A DNA stretch of 64,000 nt from Defluviitaleaceae bacterium. GTDB taxonomy: Bacteria > Bacillota > Clostridia > Lachnospirales > WQUN01. Below, piece after piece: positions 47,790 to 56,803 of the stretch. The number at the start of each line of letters is the position of its first letter. Position 1 is the stretch's first letter. The position numbers were made by a program, and so were the translations under genes. The notes beneath the pieces were generated by a model. That model made no database searches, was not told the DNA's origin, and saw only the letters and a program-made list of their open reading frames with translations. The stretch is taken from contig WRAH01000004.1 in assembly GCA_009780315.1 (NCBI GenBank), forward strand, positions 62,001-126,000. Reading direction: 5' to 3'.

Positions 47790-48557
47790 ATGAATGCACT
47801 AACCATGATAATGATAATTGTCTTAACTATGCTTGGGGCAAGTGTGGGTAGTTTTTTAAATGTAGTTGCTTTGCGGCGTTCTAAAGAGGAGGGGTTTTTA
47901 ACAGGTAGGTCTTGCTGTATGGCTTGTGGGTGTACGCTTATTTGGCATGACCTTATTCCTGTGATTAGCTGGTTTATACTATTTGGCAAGTGTAGGGCAT
48001 GTAAGGTTAGAATCTCACTGCGTTATGTACTTATAGAGATTATTACTGGCTTTGTTTTTGCGTTGGTATTTATTGTCTTTGGATTTGCAATGATGACGCT
48101 TTTAACTCTTGCTGTAGTTATGATTTTATTGGCTATTTCACTGATTGATTTAAGCACTATGGAAATTCCTAATGGGCTTAACATGATGCTTGTCCCATTG
48201 GCAATAGCTGCTATTTGGATTTGGTCTGACATTGGGCTTGCTTCTCGTGGATTAGGATTTTTTGTGGTTAGTTTTCCTATGCTCATTGTTACGATGATTA
48301 TAGACAGGGCATTTGGTGGTGGCGATATTAAACTTATGGCAGTTTGTGGATTTTTACTTGGCTGGCAAAATGCATTGCTGGCATTTTTTATAGCAATATT
48401 ACTTGGTGGCGGCTGGGCAATTTATCTTATCGTGACCCACAAACGTAAAAAGGGAGAACATATGGTTTTTGGGCCGGCATTATGTATTGGTGTTCTTTTA
48501 GCTATACTATATGGAGAACATATATTGGCTTGGTATTTAGGTTTATTATTTTTTTAG
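47790..48557 (+). CDS. Prepilin peptidase, A24 family
   Basis: From the ATG at 47790 (after AAAGGTG; a GTG at 47781 is inside that site) the protein has 255 residues. It has the N-terminal CxxC pairs of type 4 prepilin peptidases (CCMACGC and CRACKVRISLRYVLIE), several membrane helices, and the catalytic aspartates in LIDLSTMEIPN and FGGGDIKLM. It cleaves and N-methylates type IV pilin-like signal peptides at the membrane. No pilin or secretion gene is near it in this window. Confidence 0.92.
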   Translation: MNALTMIMIIVLTMLGASVGSFLNVVALRRSKEEGFLTGRSCCMACGCTLIWHDLIPVISWFILFGKCRACKVRISLRYVLIEIITGFVFALVFIVFGFAMMTLLTLAVVMILLAISLIDLSTMEIPNGLNMMLVPLAIAAIWIWSDIGLASRGLGFFVVSFPMLIVTMIIDRAFGGGDIKLMAVCGFLLGWQNALLAFFIAILLGGGWAIYLIVTHKRKKGEHMVFGPALCIGVLLAILYGEHILAWYLGLLFF

Positions 48558-48584
48558 GATTCATTTAAAAATACACCAAACATT

Positions 48585-49046
48585 TTATGATGATTGGCCT
48601 CTAAACTGCTTAAAAAATTTGGACATTAGCCCAGAACATTCTTCTTCACATACACCTTGAATAACTTTGACACGATGGTTAAATTTTGGTTCATTGAGTA
48701 TATCTAAAATTGAACCGGCACAACCAGCTTTTGTACTTTTTGCGCCATAAACAACGATAGGTATTCGGGCTTGCACAATTGCACCTGCACACATGGGACA
48801 TGGTTCTAATGTAACATAAAGGTGGCAGTTTTCTAATCGCCAATCACCTATGGCTTCGCAAGCTTGATTTATGGCTATCATTTCTGCGTGATATAAAACA
48901 TTTTTACGCGCCACCCTTTCATTGGCAGCGCGTCCTATAATTTGCCCATCATGTACAATGATACATCCAATGGGTACTTCATTATTGTCAAAGGCTTTAC
49001 GGGCTTCTTCTAAAGCCTTTGACATATAGTAAGCATTATCATACAT
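48585..49046 (-). CDS. tadA: tRNA-specific adenosine deaminase
   Basis: The 153-residue zinc enzyme converts adenosine 34 of tRNA-Arg(ACG) to inosine. It has the metal and catalytic motifs HAEMIAI and PCPMCAGAI, and the family end VYGAKSTKAGCAGS. It is four bases behind guaB on the minus strand. Confidence 0.95.
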   Translation of the reverse strand: MYDNAYYMSKALEEARKAFDNNEVPIGCIIVHDGQIIGRAANERVARKNVLYHAEMIAINQACEAIGDWRLENCHLYVTLEPCPMCAGAIVQARIPIVVYGAKSTKAGCAGSILDILNEPKFNHRVKVIQGVCEEECSGLMSKFFKQFRGQSS

Positions 49047-49050
49047 ATTA

Positions 49051-50544
49051 TTACGTCCTCTGTGTATCCTTTAGTTGAACATCATGTGCGCCGCCCTCTA
49101 TGAGGCTAGACTGTGATACGCGGGTTAAACGGGCTTTGTTTTGAAATTCAGGAATTGAAAGCGCACCACAATTACACATGCTGGCTTTGATTTTGTTTAA
49201 AGTGATGGCTAAATTATCACGTAAGCTTCCTGCATAGGGGACATATGCGTCTACGCCTTCCTCAAAAGGCAATCCTCCTGTACCCTCATAACGCTGCCAA
49301 TTGCGGGCGCGTTCTGTGCCTTCACCCCAATATTCTTTCATGTAATTGCCGCCAATCATAACACGGTTTGTGGGGCTTTCATCAAAACGGGCAAAGTATC
49401 TGCCTTGCATACAGAAATCTGCACCCATAGCAAGGGCAAGGGTTATATGATAGTCTTGCACAATGCCGCCATCAGAGCAAAGGGGGATGTATATGCCCGT
49501 TTCTTGGAAATATGCATTGCGGGCTTTGGCTACTTCTTGTACGGCAGTGGCTTGTCCACGTCCAATACCTTTGGCTTCGCGGGTGATACAGATAGCTCCG
49601 CCACCAATGCCTATTTTAATAAAATCCGCACCATTTTCTGCAAGGAAACGGAAGCCTTCAGCACACACCACATTGCCTGCGCCAATTTTAACTGTATCAC
49701 CATAGTTTTTACGCACAAAGTCCAGTACACGTTTCTGCCATTCGGTAAAACCTTCTGACGAATCAATACATAGTATATCTGCGCCTGCTTCCACTAATGC
49801 AGGGATGCGTTCTTCATAATCATGCGTATTGATACCTGCGCCTACGAGATAGCGTTTTGCATCATCAAAAAGGGCAAGCTTGTTTTCTTTTCTGGAAGAA
49901 TAGTCTTTGCGGAAAACAAAAGCAGCTAATCGCCCGTCTTTGCTTACTACAGGCAAAGCATTTAATTTATTATCCCAGAGGATATCATTACATTGGCTAA
50001 GTGTTGCGCCTTCTTGTGCGCAAACAAGTTTTTCTAAAGGCACCATAAATGATGACACCAGTGTAGTCGTTTCCATTCGGGTTACACGATAGTCTTTACC
50101 TGTGACTATGCCAAGAAACTTTCCATTTTCTGTCCCATCTGCTGTGACTGCCACAGTAGAATGACCTGTCTTTGCTTTCAGGGCAAGAATATCTGCTAAG
50201 GTTTGGTCAGGGTGAACATTTGATGTACTTACTACAAATCCCGCTTTATGATTTTTAACCTTACGCACCATTGTCCCTTGGCTTTCGATAGATTGAGATG
50301 CATAAATAAAAGAAATTCCGCCTTCTTTCGCAAGGGCAATAGACATCTTATCATCAGATACTGATTGCATAATTGCTGAAACCAACGGAATTTTCAAATG
50401 AAGTACAGGCTTATTGCCACGTGTAAATTTGACTAGAGGTGTTTCAAGTGAAACATTTGCTGAAACGCATTCGGCAGAAGAATATCCTGGGACGAGTAAA
50501 TATTCGCTAAACGTACGTGATTCTTGCTCGTAAAAAATAGCCAT
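49051..50544 (-). CDS. guaB: IMP dehydrogenase
   Basis: The 497-residue protein is the clostridial form of IMP dehydrogenase, with two CBS domains inserted ([24 protein letters not shown] region) and the catalytic cysteine loop [20 protein letters not shown]. It converts IMP to XMP in guanine nucleotide synthesis. The start ATG is preceded by AAGGAGGT. It stands after rplA, where rplJ and rplL would usually be, behind a terminator. Confidence 0.95.
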   Translation of the reverse strand: MAIFYEQESRTFSEYLLVPGYSSAECVSANVSLETPLVKFTRGNKPVLHLKIPLVSAIMQSVSDDKMSIALAKEGGISFIYASQSIESQGTMVRKVKNHKAGFVVSTSNVHPDQTLADILALKAKTGHSTVAVTADGTENGKFLGIVTGKDYRVTRMETTTLVSSFMVPLEKLVCAQEGATLSQCNDILWDNKLNALPVVSKDGRLAAFVFRKDYSSRKENKLALFDDAKRYLVGAGINTHDYEERIPALVEAGADILCIDSSEGFTEWQKRVLDFVRKNYGDTVKIGAGNVVCAEGFRFLAENGADFIKIGIGGGAICITREAKGIGRGQATAVQEVAKARNAYFQETGIYIPLCSDGGIVQDYHITLALAMGADFCMQGRYFARFDESPTNRVMIGGNYMKEYWGEGTERARNWQRYEGTGGLPFEEGVDAYVPYAGSLRDNLAITLNKIKASMCNCGALSIPEFQNKARLTRVSQSSLIEGGAHDVQLKDTQRT

Positions 50545-50567
50545 ACAATAAATACCTCCTTATAACA

Positions 50568-50600
50568 AACCTCCAAAAATCGCTTGGATTCTTGGAGGTT
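50568..50600 (-). terminator. Terminator after rplA
   Basis: AACCTCCAA and TTGGAGGTT form a stem on the minus strand with a 15-base loop that can pair further; a T-containing tail follows. It lies nine bases after the rplA stop and before the guaB start. The GGAGG-like sequence within it is not in position to act as the guaB ribosome site. Confidence 0.6.
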
Positions 50601-50609
50601 ATGCACTAA

Positions 50610-51305
50610 TTATTCGCTGACACGCAATGGATTTACTTTTACACCTGGGCCCATGGTGCTGGCTAGGGTAACACTTTTTAGGTAAGTTCCTTTTGCGGCA
50701 GAAGGTTTTGCTTTTATTACAGCTGTCATAAGCGTTTGGAAGTTTTCGGTTAGTTTTTCTGTACCGAAGGAGACTTTCCCAATTGGCAAGTGCATGATAT
50801 TACCTTTGTCTAGGCGGTATTCAATTTTACCTGCTTTGATATCAGTAATGGCTTTGGTTACATCAGCAGTTACAGTACCCGCTTTAGGGTTTGGCATAAG
50901 ACCTTTTGGCCCTAGCACTTTACCAATGCGCCCAACAACCGCCATCATGTCTGGTGTTGCAACAACTACGTCAAATTCAAACCAGTTTTCGCCTTGGATT
51001 TTCGCTACGAGTTCTTCGGCACCAACAAAATCTGCACCAGCTTTTTCAGCTTCGGTTGCCTTGTCGCCTTTGGCAAAGACAAGTACACGTACTGCGCGCC
51101 CTGTACCATGAGGAAGTACTACCGCACCCCGAACCTGTTGGTCTGCATGACGAGAATCTACACCTAAGCGAATGTGTGCCTCAACCATAGAATCAAACTT
51201 TGTAATACTTGTTTTTTGTACAAGCTCAATGGCTTCATTTACATCATATAAATTTTGAGCCTCTATTAGTTTAGCGGCTTCTATATATTTTTTTCCACGT
51301 TTCAT
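50610..51305 (-). CDS. rplA: Ribosomal protein L1
   Basis: The 231-residue L1 protein binds 23S rRNA at the L1 stalk and often its own mRNA. It has [28 protein letters not shown] and the family signature [21 protein letters not shown]. It is the last gene of rpmG-secE-nusG-rplK-rplA here. Confidence 0.97.
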   Translation of the reverse strand: MKRGKKYIEAAKLIEAQNLYDVNEAIELVQKTSITKFDSMVEAHIRLGVDSRHADQQVRGAVVLPHGTGRAVRVLVFAKGDKATEAEKAGADFVGAEELVAKIQGENWFEFDVVVATPDMMAVVGRIGKVLGPKGLMPNPKAGTVTADVTKAITDIKAGKIEYRLDKGNIMHLPIGKVSFGTEKLTENFQTLMTAVIKAKPSAAKGTYLKSVTLASTMGPGVKVNPLRVSE

Positions 51306-51317
51306 ATTTTAGCCCTC

Positions 51318-51746
51318 CTACTCTTGCACGACAATGCCCATGCTTCTAGCTGTTCCAGCTATCATGCGCATTGCCGCGTCAACGTCGGCGGCGTTGAGGT
51401 CGGTCATTTTAAGTTCTGCAATTTTTTGTACTTCTGCTTTAGAAATAGTTGCTACTTTTACACCTGGCCCTGGTGCGCCTGCGGCTTTATCCAACTTGCA
51501 AGCTTTTTTTAGAAGCACAGCAGCTGGCGGCGTTTTTGTGATAAAAGAAAAACTTTTATCTTGATAAACAGTAACCACTACAGGAATAATCATACCTGCT
51601 TCATTTTTTGTACGCTCATTGAATTCTTTACAGAATCCCATCATATTCAGCCCGTGCTGACCAAGTGCTGGCCCAACCGGTGGGGCTGGAGTCGCTTTTC
51701 CGGCCTCAATCTGCAATTTTACATAGGCCGTGATTTTCTTTGCCAT
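51318..51746 (-). CDS. rplK: Ribosomal protein L11
   Basis: The 142-residue L11 protein has [18 protein letters not shown] and the C-terminal [12 protein letters not shown]. It forms the GTPase-associated centre with L10 and 23S rRNA. It is normal in length and lies 12 bases before rplA. Confidence 0.97.
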   Translation of the reverse strand: MAKKITAYVKLQIEAGKATPAPPVGPALGQHGLNMMGFCKEFNERTKNEAGMIIPVVVTVYQDKSFSFITKTPPAAVLLKKACKLDKAAGAPGPGVKVATISKAEVQKIAELKMTDLNAADVDAAMRMIAGTARSMGIVVQE

Positions 51747-51802
51747 TTACTTTCCTCCTAGGTGGTGTTTACGGATTATAAAATCCTCCCACATGATTCA
51801 AT

Positions 51803-51817
51803 GCCGCTTTTGGCGGC
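51803..51817 (-). promoter_or_regulatory. Short hairpin in the nusG-rplK spacer
   Basis: GCCGC and GCGGC form a 5-base-pair stem in the 90-base spacer before rplK, where L1 autoregulatory sites occur in other bacteria. The match to an L1 target cannot be established by eye. In the plus direction it is followed by TTTTT, but no plus-strand gene ends here. Confidence 0.3.
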
Positions 51818-51836
51818 GTTTTTAAAGGGTTAGTGC

Positions 51837-52355
51837 TTACATACGTTGAAGCACATGATAGTCCACTTCCACTTGAGTTTCACGTCCGAAAACACTCAAA
51901 GCGATGGAGACAGTTTTCTTTTGATGGTTAATGTCTTTTACATTTCCAACAGAACCTTCAAATGGACCATTGGTGATTCTTACAAGTTCGCCAATGTCAA
52001 TATCAAGTTCAAAGTCTGGCACTTCAATACCCATGCCCACAATTTCTTCGTCGGTAAGGGGTACAGGTTTGGACGCTGGCCCTACAAAGCTTGTTACACC
52101 GCGGGTATTACGCACAATAAACCAAGTATCATCTGTTAAAATCATTTTAATTAGAACATAACCTGGGTAAACTTTGCGCTGAACAGATTTTTTCTGCCCA
52201 TTTTTAACTTCAATGACATCTTGAATAGGAACAACCACCTGCTCAAAAACATCATGCATTCCACGGTTTTCAATGATTTTTTCGATGTTGGCTTTAACCT
52301 TGTTCTCATAACCTGAATAGGTATGAACAACATACCATCTGGATTCCTCTGGCAT
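51837..52355 (-). CDS. nusG: Transcription elongation/termination factor NusG
   Basis: The 172-residue protein has the NGN domain (WYVVHTYSGYENKVKANIEK, VRNTRGVTSFVG) and a C-terminal KOW domain (VRITNGPFEGSVGNVKDI). NusG binds RNA polymerase and links it to Rho or the ribosome. It is nine bases behind secE. Confidence 0.97.
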   Translation of the reverse strand: MPEESRWYVVHTYSGYENKVKANIEKIIENRGMHDVFEQVVVPIQDVIEVKNGQKKSVQRKVYPGYVLIKMILTDDTWFIVRNTRGVTSFVGPASKPVPLTDEEIVGMGIEVPDFELDIDIGELVRITNGPFEGSVGNVKDINHQKKTVSIALSVFGRETQVEVDYHVLQRM

Positions 52356-52363
52356 AATGCCTC

Positions 52364-52594
52364 CTAGTAAACTAGGCTGACAAACCAGCCAAAAAGTACA
52401 CCAAACGCGCCATCAGTTAGTGCGATATACGCCCCAAAAATCAGCGAAATAGCTACTACCGTAACAGTGTGTTTGATAAGTGTCTCCCGCGAAGGCCACA
52501 CGATTTTCTTAAACTCTGCACGATAGGTTTGGAACAGCCTTTTTAGGGCATTGCTGTTGCCCTCATCGGCTTTTTTTGTTTTTTTCTCATCCAT
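52364..52594 (-). CDS. secE: Preprotein translocase subunit SecE
   Basis: The 76-residue protein has the SecE core EFKKIVWPSRETLIKHTVTV followed by one membrane helix (VVAISLIFGAYIALTDGAF). It stabilises SecY in the translocon. The gene lies 15 bases behind rpmG in the conserved order. Confidence 0.95.
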   Translation of the reverse strand: MDEKKTKKADEGNSNALKRLFQTYRAEFKKIVWPSRETLIKHTVTVVAISLIFGAYIALTDGAFGVLFGWFVSLVY

Positions 52595-52609
52595 AATTTA
52601 GAAATCTCC

Positions 52610-52759
52610 TTACTTCGTTTCCCGGTGCGCAGTGTGCTTGTTGCAGAAACGGCAGTATTTCTTCGTTTCCATACGGTCTGGATGGTTTTTCTTTTCTTTT
52701 GTGGTGTTGTAGTTGCGTTGCTTGCAATCTGTGCAAGCTAGGGTAATTTTTGCACGCAT
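52610..52759 (-). CDS. rpmG: Ribosomal protein L33
   Basis: A 49-residue frame starts with ATG at 52759 (AGAGAGGG upstream) and reads [18 protein letters not shown], then [17 protein letters not shown]. The two CxxC pairs (C9/C12 and C36/C39) make it the zinc-binding form of L33. It is the first gene of the secE-nusG-rplK-rplA operon. A longer open frame overlaps it in another register but is not the gene. Confidence 0.95.
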   Translation of the reverse strand: MRAKITLACTDCKQRNYNTTKEKKNHPDRMETKKYCRFCNKHTAHRETK

Positions 52760-52881
52760 CTTTATTCCCTCTCTTCAATGCAAAACGCGCAAAGTGCGTT
52801 TGTGCTACATCTTAAAACGCCAAGAAATCATAAGTCAATTTCCTTGACATTAAAAAGACACCACCTTGGATGTCCAAGAGA

Positions 52882-52910
52882 ATATTATCATCTTTCTAAG
52901 AAAATGTCAA
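52882..52910 (-). promoter_or_regulatory. Strong sigma-A promoter for rpmG-secE-nusG-rplK-rplA
   Basis: On the minus strand a perfect TTGACA (complement of 52905-52910) is followed after exactly 17 bases by TAATAT (complement of 52882-52887). It is about 120 bases before rpmG. The palindrome CTTGGA-TG-TCCAAG (52865-52878) lies at the expected transcription start. Confidence 0.8.
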
Positions 52911-52981
52911 ATTTATGTTGCTTGTTTTCTTTGATAGTGGTTAAATATATGCAACTATATCTTAAAGGAGCTGTTTTTGCT

Positions 52982-54007
52982 ATGAAGAAAATCGTAACAT
53001 TTGGCGAAATCATGTTGCGTCTAGCCCCTCCGGGGTATGAAAGATTTACACAATGCAATACCCTTGGCGCAACGTATGGCGGCGGTGAGGCTAATGTGGC
53101 TGTATCCTTATCAAACTATGGTTTTGATGCGGCATTTGTAACAAAATTGCCAAAACATGAAATGGGTCAAAGTGCAGTCAATTCTCTACGCCGCTATGGT
53201 GTTGATACAAACAAAATTGTGCGTGGCGGCGACCGCGTAGGCATTTATTTTTTAGAAAAAGGCTCTAATCAACGTCCCTCAAAAGTGGTGTATGACCGTG
53301 CAAACTCTGCAATTGCCATGGCTAAACCAGAAGATTTTGACTGGAATGCGATTCTTGATGGCGTAGATTGGTTTCACTTTACAGGTATCACCCCTGCACT
53401 TGGGCAGACAGTCGCAGACATTTGCTTAGATGCACTAAAAGCCTGTAAAGATAAAGGTATCACTACAAGTTGCGACCTTAACTATCGCAAAAACTTATGG
53501 ACAAAGGCAGAAGCTAAGGAAACCATGTCAAAACTTATGCCATATGTAAACCTATGCATTGCCAATGAAGAAGACGCTTCCGATGTTTTCGGCATTACTT
53601 CTGATGGAACAGACGTGACTAGCGGACATCTTAATCATGACGGATATAAGTCTGTAGCACGTCAATTAGTAGAAAAATTCGGCTTTAAGCATGTGGCGAT
53701 TACATTAAGAGAATCTCACTCAGCCAATCACAATGACTGGTCTGCTATGCTTTATGACGGAAAAGATGCAATTTTCTCCCGTAAATATGAAATTAAAAAC
53801 ATTGTTGACCGTGTTGGCGGTGGTGACAGTTTTGGCGGTGGGTTAATTTATGGATTTCTTTCTGGAAAAGACTTACAAGGTGCTTTAGAATTTGCAGTGG
53901 CTGCATCATGTCTAAAACATACCATCGAAGGTGATTTTAACTTAGTTAGCGTAGCAGAAGTGACAAACCTACTAGGCGGAGATGGTAGCGGGCGCGTTCA
54001 ACGATAA
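52982..54007 (+). CDS. kdgK: PfkB-family sugar kinase, probably 2-keto-3-deoxygluconate kinase
   Basis: From the ATG at 52982 (AAAGGAG upstream) the protein has 341 residues. It has PfkB motifs TFGEIMLRLAPPG at the start, GGGEANVAVSLSNYG, and the catalytic end RVGGGDSFGGGLIYG with the base Asp. The N-terminal pattern (GERF-like YERFTQ) fits 2-keto-3-deoxygluconate kinases, which phosphorylate KDG in uronate catabolism. The usual aldolase partner is not adjacent, so the substrate stays uncertain. Confidence 0.85.
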   Translation: MKKIVTFGEIMLRLAPPGYERFTQCNTLGATYGGGEANVAVSLSNYGFDAAFVTKLPKHEMGQSAVNSLRRYGVDTNKIVRGGDRVGIYFLEKGSNQRPSKVVYDRANSAIAMAKPEDFDWNAILDGVDWFHFTGITPALGQTVADICLDALKACKDKGITTSCDLNYRKNLWTKAEAKETMSKLMPYVNLCIANEEDASDVFGITSDGTDVTSGHLNHDGYKSVARQLVEKFGFKHVAITLRESHSANHNDWSAMLYDGKDAIFSRKYEIKNIVDRVGGGDSFGGGLIYGFLSGKDLQGALEFAVAASCLKHTIEGDFNLVSVAEVTNLLGGDGSGRVQR

Positions 54008-54060
54008 AATGTGCTGTGCAAAGGAAAATATATTAAACCACATTGAGATGGAGGTGCAAC

Positions 54061-55497
54061 ATGAAGGATTTGATTCAGTCCGCTATGGATTATGCAAAAT
54101 CTCTTGATGTTGATTATGCTGATATTCGGTATAAGGATATTTTAAAAGAAGATATTAGCGTTGAAAATTCACAACTTACAGAGACATCAAACAGTCGCAG
54201 TCAAGGTTACGGTGTGCGTGTATATGTAGATGGTGCAATGGGTTTTGCCGCGTCAAGTGATATGACGCAAATGAATGAAACAGTAAAAAAAGCCTATGAA
54301 ATAGCCCGTACAAGTTTAACGCTTTTAAAAGAAAAGGTGCAATTAGACAAAAAAGAAGCGGTGCAAGCCACACATGAAACACCTGTGGTGAAAGACCCTT
54401 TTGCTATTCCTTTTGCAGAAAAACTTGCACTACTTATGGAGTGCGACAAAAATATGCGTGGGACAGAAGGTGTGACACGCACCCTGTCAAGTCTTATGTT
54501 TCGCAAAGATGATGTGATTTTTGCAGATACAGACGGTTCATATATTGACCAAAAATTCTGTCAATCAGGCGCGGTGTTGGAAGCCACAGCCATTTCCGAC
54601 ACAGACACTCAAGAGCGTAGTTTTACTGATTTAAAGCGTGCAGGATATGAAACCATTTTAAATATGAATCTTATAAAGCTTGCCGCAACATTGGGTAAAG
54701 AAGCAGTAGCGCTTCTTCATGCAGAAGATTGCCCAAGTGGTGAATTTGATGTGATTCTTATGCCGCGTCAAATGTTCTTGCAAATTCATGAAAGTGTGGG
54801 ACACCCAACAGAACTCGACCGTATTCTTGGAAGCGAAGCTGCATTTGCAGGGCGTTCTTTTGTAGAAACAGAAAACCTTACAACGAAGCCCTTAACCTAT
54901 GGTTCAGAACATGTGACGATTGTTGCAGATGCAACATGTCCATTGGGTCTGGGAACCTTTGCCTATGATGATGAAGGTGTAGCAGGGCAAAATGTTACAC
55001 TCATTGATAAGGGAAAATTCGTGGGGCTTCAAACATCACGTGACAACGCATCAAAAATCGGACAAAATTCAAGCGGCGGCGGGCTTTCTGATGGCTGGCG
55101 AAATCTGCCTATTGTCCGTATGACAAATATCAATTTATTGCCTGGAGATTTTACACTGGATACGCTTATTGCTGGTATCGAATATGGTTTTGTTTTCGAC
55201 CAAAATAAGAGTTGGAGTATTGATGATTTGCGTGTCAACTTCCAATTTGCCTGTGAAATTGCACGAGAAGTAAAGGACGGAAAACTGACAGGACGTGTAT
55301 TTAAAAACCCAATTTATGCGGGAAAAACTACAGATTTTTGGGCCAGTTGTGATGGTACTGCAAACAAGGATTTTTGGGAGATTATTGGCACACCAAACTG
55401 CGGCAAAGGGCAACCTATGCAAATTATGCGCGTAAGCCATGGTTCATCGCCCACAAGATTTAGAAAAGTGAAAGTAGGTGTTGACCATGTTGAATAA
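54061..55497 (+). CDS. TldD-family metalloprotease, pair 2
   Basis: From the ATG at 54061 (GGAGGTG upstream) the protein has 478 residues. It has the metal motif HExxxH in QIHESVGHPTELDR and the C-terminal GRVFKNPIYAGKTTDFW. It is a TldD-family protein of a different subgroup from the one at 43991-45391 and is paired with a TldE-like protein that overlaps its end by 11 bases. The substrates are unknown. Confidence 0.92.
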   Translation: MKDLIQSAMDYAKSLDVDYADIRYKDILKEDISVENSQLTETSNSRSQGYGVRVYVDGAMGFAASSDMTQMNETVKKAYEIARTSLTLLKEKVQLDKKEAVQATHETPVVKDPFAIPFAEKLALLMECDKNMRGTEGVTRTLSSLMFRKDDVIFADTDGSYIDQKFCQSGAVLEATAISDTDTQERSFTDLKRAGYETILNMNLIKLAATLGKEAVALLHAEDCPSGEFDVILMPRQMFLQIHESVGHPTELDRILGSEAAFAGRSFVETENLTTKPLTYGSEHVTIVADATCPLGLGTFAYDDEGVAGQNVTLIDKGKFVGLQTSRDNASKIGQNSSGGGLSDGWRNLPIVRMTNINLLPGDFTLDTLIAGIEYGFVFDQNKSWSIDDLRVNFQFACEIAREVKDGKLTGRVFKNPIYAGKTTDFWASCDGTANKDFWEIIGTPNCGKGQPMQIMRVSHGSSPTRFRKVKVGVDHVE

Positions 55498-56791
55498 AGA
55501 AGCGGCACGCAACATTATTGAAAAAACAATGGCGCATGTGAATTATTATGCCATGGCGTGGCTTTCTGATAGTGAACAAAACACCACACGCTTTGCAAAT
55601 TCTGAAATAAGCCAAAACGTCTCTATTTCTGGCACTTCTTTGTCACTTAGAGTATATGACGGCAAGAAATCTGCTTCATGCTCTACAAATGTGCTGACAG
55701 ACGAGGGCTTGAAAAAGTTAGTACAAGATGCAGAAAATCTTTTGCAATTCGTCCCTGACGGTGAATTTGAAGCGTTCCCATTTCCAGATGAGCCAGTGCA
55801 AGAAAGTCAAAATGGGGATATTTTATTCAACGCCTTTGGTACGGAGTCGCGTGCAAAATTTATCAAAGACGGCATGGCAGTGATAGAGTCTGGATTCACT
55901 GCGGCTGGTGCATTAAATTTTAATCGTCAAGTGATTGCCATTGGTAATAGCAAGGGATGTTTCCGCTACACCGCTTATGATTGTGTGACTTTTAACATCG
56001 TAGTCACTCATGAAGATGGTTCAGCCGGTGCAGGTGAGTGTATTTCTTATACTTCTGTACCAGATATTCTAGGTTGCTTTAAAAAGGCACAATCCACGTC
56101 AAAAGCTGCACGAAATGCTGTCAGTCCAGAACTTGGTGCGCATACAGTCGTGCTTTCACCGGTCGCTTTTGCAGACCTTATTAACTTTGTATGCTGGATG
56201 ATGAGTGCCAAAGCCGTTGATGATGGCGCAAGCTTTGCAAAAGGTAAGCTTGGGCAAAAAGTTTTTGGTGAAAATTTAACTATTCGAGACGAAGTCGGTC
56301 ATCCAGAACTACGTCCATGGTTTTTTGACATTGACGCAAACCCACGTAAACCAGTTACGCTTATTGACAAGGGTGTTGTTTCATCTTATCTGTACGATAA
56401 TGTAACGGCAGCAAGGCATAAAGTGCCTTCAACTGGTCATTCTGTAGGCAGTGGCGAAGGTGGATATGCTGAAAATCTTGTGATTGAAGCGGGCAATAAG
56501 TCTATGGATGAAATCATATCTTCCACTAAAAAGGGCATATATATCAATGAGTTTCATTACACAAATTTTGTAAACCCGCGCAATTTGCAACTGACTGGCT
56601 TGACACGAAATGGTACATTTCTCATTGAAGACGGTAAAATAACAAAGCCAATGGCAACTGTACGTTTTACAGAAAGTATGTTGGATGCCTTTTGTAATAT
56701 TACAGCCATATCCAGCGAACGTGAACTTGTAGGCGGTGCGCTTGTACCTGGTGTAAAAATTGAAACTTTCCACTTTACAAGCAAACCATAA
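55487..56791 (+). CDS. TldE/PmbA-family protein, pair 2
   Basis: The 434-residue protein starts at the ATG at 55487, inside the end of the TldD-like gene, with AGGTG upstream; a GTG at 55478 in the same frame is an alternative. It has TldE landmarks (ENLVIEAGNKSMDEIISSTKKG, and NLQLTGLTRNGTFLIEDGKI) and no HExxxH. It should form the heterodimer with the upstream protein. Confidence 0.9.
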   Translation: MLNKEAARNIIEKTMAHVNYYAMAWLSDSEQNTTRFANSEISQNVSISGTSLSLRVYDGKKSASCSTNVLTDEGLKKLVQDAENLLQFVPDGEFEAFPFPDEPVQESQNGDILFNAFGTESRAKFIKDGMAVIESGFTAAGALNFNRQVIAIGNSKGCFRYTAYDCVTFNIVVTHEDGSAGAGECISYTSVPDILGCFKKAQSTSKAARNAVSPELGAHTVVLSPVAFADLINFVCWMMSAKAVDDGASFAKGKLGQKVFGENLTIRDEVGHPELRPWFFDIDANPRKPVTLIDKGVVSSYLYDNVTAARHKVPSTGHSVGSGEGGYAENLVIEAGNKSMDEIISSTKKGIYINEFHYTNFVNPRNLQLTGLTRNGTFLIEDGKITKPMATVRFTESMLDAFCNITAISSERELVGGALVPGVKIETFHFTSKP

Positions 56792-56803
56792 GGCGGTATT
56801 TCG

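Noticed and set aside
52587-52778. 63-codon minus-strand frame overlapping rpmG
   Set aside because: It is a shifted register over the rpmG gene; the shorter frame gives a complete L33 protein with both CxxC pairs.
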